In this document: positions 61,690-64,000 of the stretch, in pieces
How the letters are laid out: every line of letters starts with the position of its first letter
How positions within the stretch are numbered: the first letter of the stretch is position 1
Assembly: GCA_964513075.1 (NCBI GenBank)
Contig: CAZELR010000009.1
Coordinates: 33,715-97,714, forward strand
Source: DAOUBP01 sp964513075
Lineage (GTDB): Bacteria; Chloroflexota; Anaerolineae; CG2-30-64-16
Direction of reading: 5' to 3'
DNA length: 64,000 nucleotides
The notes under the pieces: generated by a model
What the model saw: the letters and a program-made list of their open reading frames with translations, nothing else
What the model was told of the DNA's origin: nothing
Database searches by the model: none
Made by a program: the position numbers and the translations under genes

Positions 61690-62154
61690 ATGAAGAAACA
61701 ACCCACATCTCGCATGTGCTTTGTCTGCGGTGAGAGCAACCCAGGGGGCGTGCATGTGCGTTTCTACGAACAGGAAGACGGCTCCCTCCTGGCGCGCTTC
61801 ACGGGAGTCGACCGGCACCAGGGCTATCCCGGCCGGATGCATGGCGGTGTTATCACGGCCATCCTGGATGAAACCATTGGCCGCGCCATTATGATTCGTT
61901 ACGGCGAAGACATCTGGGGTGTCACTGTTGAGTTGAATATGCGCTTCCGCAAGCCGGTGCCGTTGGGGGTGGAGCTGACCGCGGTCGGCCGGATCACCGC
62001 CGAGAACAGCCGCCTTTTCGAAGGCAGCGGTGAGTTGCTTCTGCCTGACGGCGCCGTTGCAGTCTTGGCCGCGGGCAAATACATGAAGCTGGACATCAGC
62101 AAGATTGCCGATTTCGACGCCGGGCGGGAAGAGTGGTACGTGCGGCCCGACTAA
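61690..62154 (+). CDS. hotdog-fold thioesterase (PaaI-like)
   Basis: A 154-residue acyl-CoA thioesterase. The N-terminal CFVCGESNPGG is the small Cys motif of this branch; GRMHGGVITAILDETIGRA is the hotdog helix with the active-site region. It would cleave acyl-CoA in the cytoplasm. It starts one base after the mutase stop, so it is coupled to it and may act on a methylmalonyl- or propionyl-related thioester. Confidence 0.9.
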   Translation: MKKQPTSRMCFVCGESNPGGVHVRFYEQEDGSLLARFTGVDRHQGYPGRMHGGVITAILDETIGRAIMIRYGEDIWGVTVELNMRFRKPVPLGVELTAVGRITAENSRLFEGSGELLLPDGAVAVLAAGKYMKLDISKIADFDAGREEWYVRPD

Positions 62155-62220
62155 AAGCTGGAAACCGGCTACTGGAAGCTAGATTTTAGCATTCAGTATC
62201 CGGCATCTAAGAAGGAAACC

Positions 62221-62622
62221 ATGACTATCAAACGTATCGACCATATCGCTATCGTCGTTGAGAACCTGGAACAGGCGCTCGGTGTGTACCGGGACGCGCT
62301 GGGGATGACCGTGACCGATGTGCGGGAAATGCCGGAGCAGGACGTGAAGATGGCGTTCCTGCCGAGCGGAGACTCCGAGCTCGAGCTGCTGGAGCCGCTC
62401 CACGCGGATTCAGGCATCGGCAAATACCTGGCTAAGCGCGGCGAGGGGCTGCACCACATCTGCCTGGAAGTGGACGACATCGAGGCCACCCTGGCCGATC
62501 TGAAGGCCAAAGGCAGCCAGCTCATCGATGAGACGCCGAAGCGGGGTGCATACGGCAAGATCGCCTTCATCCATCCCAAGGGTGCGCACGGGGTGTTGGT
62601 GGAATTAGTGCAGCGCGACTGA
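62221..62622 (+). CDS. mce: methylmalonyl-CoA epimerase
   Basis: A 133-residue VOC-fold enzyme that interconverts the (R) and (S) forms of methylmalonyl-CoA. The metal ligands are visible as His in RIDHIAIVV, His in GLHHICLEV and Glu in VLVELV. FLPSGDSELELLEPL is also typical. It completes the mutase pathway begun two genes upstream. It starts with ATG 62221 after AAGGAAACC. Confidence 0.95.
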   Translation: MTIKRIDHIAIVVENLEQALGVYRDALGMTVTDVREMPEQDVKMAFLPSGDSELELLEPLHADSGIGKYLAKRGEGLHHICLEVDDIEATLADLKAKGSQLIDETPKRGAYGKIAFIHPKGAHGVLVELVQRD

Positions 62623-62624
62623 AC

Positions 62625-63875
62625 ATGCCCTCTTTTCTTAATCGCCTGAATTTCTTTCAACGGCCGCCCGACGCGCCGCCTACTCCCGCACAAGTGGAAG
62701 CCAACATCCGCAACCTGGTGCTCGAGATCGGCTGGTTCGGTGTGGTGTGGGGAACGGTTGTAGCGTTCCTGCAGGTGTACATCGTCCGCCTGGGCGCGTC
62801 GAGTCTTTTGGTGGGCGCGATCACCTATGGGCCGGCGCTGGTCGGCATTTTGTGGCAGATGCCCGCGGCGCGGCTGGTCACACGGACTGGCGGGCGCATG
62901 GCCTGGGTGATTGGCAGCGGCTTCTTCTTCCGGCTCCAGTTTCTGCTGGTCGCGCTCTTGCCGTTTTTCTTCTCGCAAGGCCGCGCCGAGATTACCGCGC
63001 TGGTCTGGGTGGTGGGTGCGGTCGCGTCCAGCATCAGTAACGTCGTTTTCCTCTCCATGATGGCAGACGCAGTGCCGGCCAGCCGGATGACGCAGGTGGT
63101 GGGCTGGCGTATCGCCGGCTTTGGCCTCGCGAACACGATTGTGACCTTGCTGGGCGGCCAATTCTTGAGGTTTCTGCCCTTTCCACTCAACTACCAGGTG
63201 CTGTTCCTTGTTGGTTACGCAGGTGCAATGATCAGTTGGGGCTATGTCCGGCGCATCCATGTGCCTGATCCGCCGGCCGACCGGCGCCAACATCCCGCAT
63301 TCTGGCGTGACCTGAGCCGGATGTTGCGATATCCGCGCTTCGGGCGCTTTCTGCTTGCGGTGGGGGTGCTGCAGCTGGCCCTGGGCATGATCGCGCCACT
63401 GCTGCCGCTCTATTGGGTGCGCAGCCTCGGCGCCAGCGACGCGCAGGTCAGCGTGGTGATGACCGTGACATCGGGCGCGCTGGTGATCGGCTCGCTGTCG
63501 ATGCGCCGCTTGGTGAGCAGGATCGGCCGGACGCGCGCGCTTGCCGCGGGCGCCCTGGGCTACGCGTTCTATCCGCTGCTGACCTCGCTCACGCCATCGG
63601 TGTGGTGGCTGGTGCCGTGGGCCGCACTGGCCGGCCTGTTCAACGCGACCTTCACCGTCACCCTGTTCGACAACCTGGTTTCCGTCACGCCAGCGGAAGA
63701 TCGCACCAACTACATGGCAGTCTACAACGTTGCCGTGAATATTGCGCTGTTTGCGGGGCCGATCCTGGCAGGTTTGCTGGCGCGCGACTCGGCCGGGGTC
63801 GAGCTCGGTCTGCGGGTCGCTGCCGGCGTATGTTTGGTTGCCGGTGCGCTGCTGGCGCTGCGGAAGGAAATGTAA
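62625..63875 (+). CDS. MFS transporter
   Basis: A 416-residue transporter with 12 predicted helices. The N-terminal 40 residues are polar and proline-rich; helix 1 starts near IGWFGVVW. The loop PAARLVTRTGGRMAW corresponds to motif A, and the C-terminal half repeats it as RRLVSRIGRTRAL. The start is 2 bases after the epimerase stop, so it belongs to the same operon, but its substrate cannot be read from the sequence. A weak 7-bp hairpin follows at 63888-63908. Confidence 0.88.
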   Translation: MPSFLNRLNFFQRPPDAPPTPAQVEANIRNLVLEIGWFGVVWGTVVAFLQVYIVRLGASSLLVGAITYGPALVGILWQMPAARLVTRTGGRMAWVIGSGFFFRLQFLLVALLPFFFSQGRAEITALVWVVGAVASSISNVVFLSMMADAVPASRMTQVVGWRIAGFGLANTIVTLLGGQFLRFLPFPLNYQVLFLVGYAGAMISWGYVRRIHVPDPPADRRQHPAFWRDLSRMLRYPRFGRFLLAVGVLQLALGMIAPLLPLYWVRSLGASDAQVSVVMTVTSGALVIGSLSMRRLVSRIGRTRALAAGALGYAFYPLLTSLTPSVWWLVPWAALAGLFNATFTVTLFDNLVSVTPAEDRTNYMAVYNVAVNIALFAGPILAGLLARDSAGVELGLRVAAGVCLVAGALLALRKEM

Positions 63876-63951
63876 GCTCAAAGTTTCCGCTCCTCCGACC
63901 CAGGAGCGCTCAGCTGTTCAATTTGGCATGGCGCACGCTCAGTTGGGCGCA

Positions 63952-63980
63952 TTGACGTCCGGTCTGACTGTGTGTATAAT
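63952..63980 (+). promoter_or_regulatory. strong promoter at the right edge
   Basis: TTGACG (63952-63957) and consensus TATAAT (63975-63980) are exactly 17 bases apart. The transcribed gene lies beyond the window; the last 20 bases hold no start codon context I can assign. Confidence 0.65.
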
Positions 63981-64000
63981 GCCTCACAGCCCTGTGCAGG

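Noticed and set aside
63876..63951. Terminator after the MFS gene
   Set aside because: CGCTCCT/AGGAGCG at 63888-63908 is a short stem with no T-run, so it is only a weak candidate.

Overview
The window is GC-rich, gene-dense bacterial chromosome with about 61 protein-coding genes and no gap above 300 bases without a gene. I see no rRNA, tRNA, CRISPR array or insertion sequence. Gene content and habits suggest a Chloroflexota member, perhaps Anaerolineae- or Caldilineae-like: a dephospho-CoA kinase fused to a GNAT domain, a secreted propeller ending in an FLPMLMR tail, a Dpp-type importer beside glycosidases, and abundant intergenic palindromes. This is inference; no marker gene is present. 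Metabolism looks facultative: oxygen-sensitive glycyl-radical and probable selenocysteine enzymes sit in the same window as a cytochrome bd oxidase.

Layout. (1) 1-7178: a partial MFS gene and a HAD phosphatase (minus strand), diverging from a hydroxyproline dehydratase module (activase, histidine phosphatase, HypD-like glycyl radical enzyme), then a two-domain glutaredoxin-like protein with an in-frame TGA at its second redox site, then citrate synthase. (2) 7265-16188, all minus: MOSC, GH3 beta-glucosidase, flavodoxin, nitroreductase, hemolysin III, serine hydrolase, alanine dehydrogenase, CoA-transferase. (3) 16306-22550: DUF362 iron-sulfur protein, alpha/beta hydrolase, seven-repeat propeller, threonine synthase, pirin, YbaK-like deacylase. 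(4) 22586-43785, all plus: GH38 alpha-mannosidase, then a long cluster made of a Dpp/Opp-type ABC importer interrupted by a multiheme c-type cytochrome lipoprotein gene, GH4 alpha-galactosidase, aldo/keto reductase, galactokinase, a HIT/GalT-like transferase, DUF2804, isochorismatase-like hydrolase, exonuclease III and two GNAT proteins. (5) 43895-54733: cydAB, ABC-F ATPase, CoaE-GNAT fusion, DnaJ, PrmA, RsmE, TrxB, GNAT. (6) 54785-63875: aldo/keto reductase, 3-hydroxybutyryl-CoA dehydrogenase, zinc-type dehydrogenase, two membrane proteins, a corrinoid activation-domain protein, methylmalonyl-CoA mutase large subunit, hotdog thioesterase, methylmalonyl-CoA epimerase and an MFS transporter.

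How the genes work together. Regions 3-4 look like a system for oligosaccharide uptake and breakdown that ends in galactose phosphorylation, driven from a strong promoter with a LacI-type palindrome just downstream. Region 6 joins propionate/methylmalonyl-CoA and acyl-CoA metabolism. The selenoprotein candidate could be reduced by the TrxB in region 5.

Most unusual signals: (a) a TGA read as selenocysteine, with a hairpin placed like a bacterial SECIS; (b) palindromic or low-complexity repeats also found between genes that have entered coding sequences in frame (threonine synthase twice, alpha-mannosidase, GH3 glucosidase); (c) the cytochrome gene inside the importer operon.
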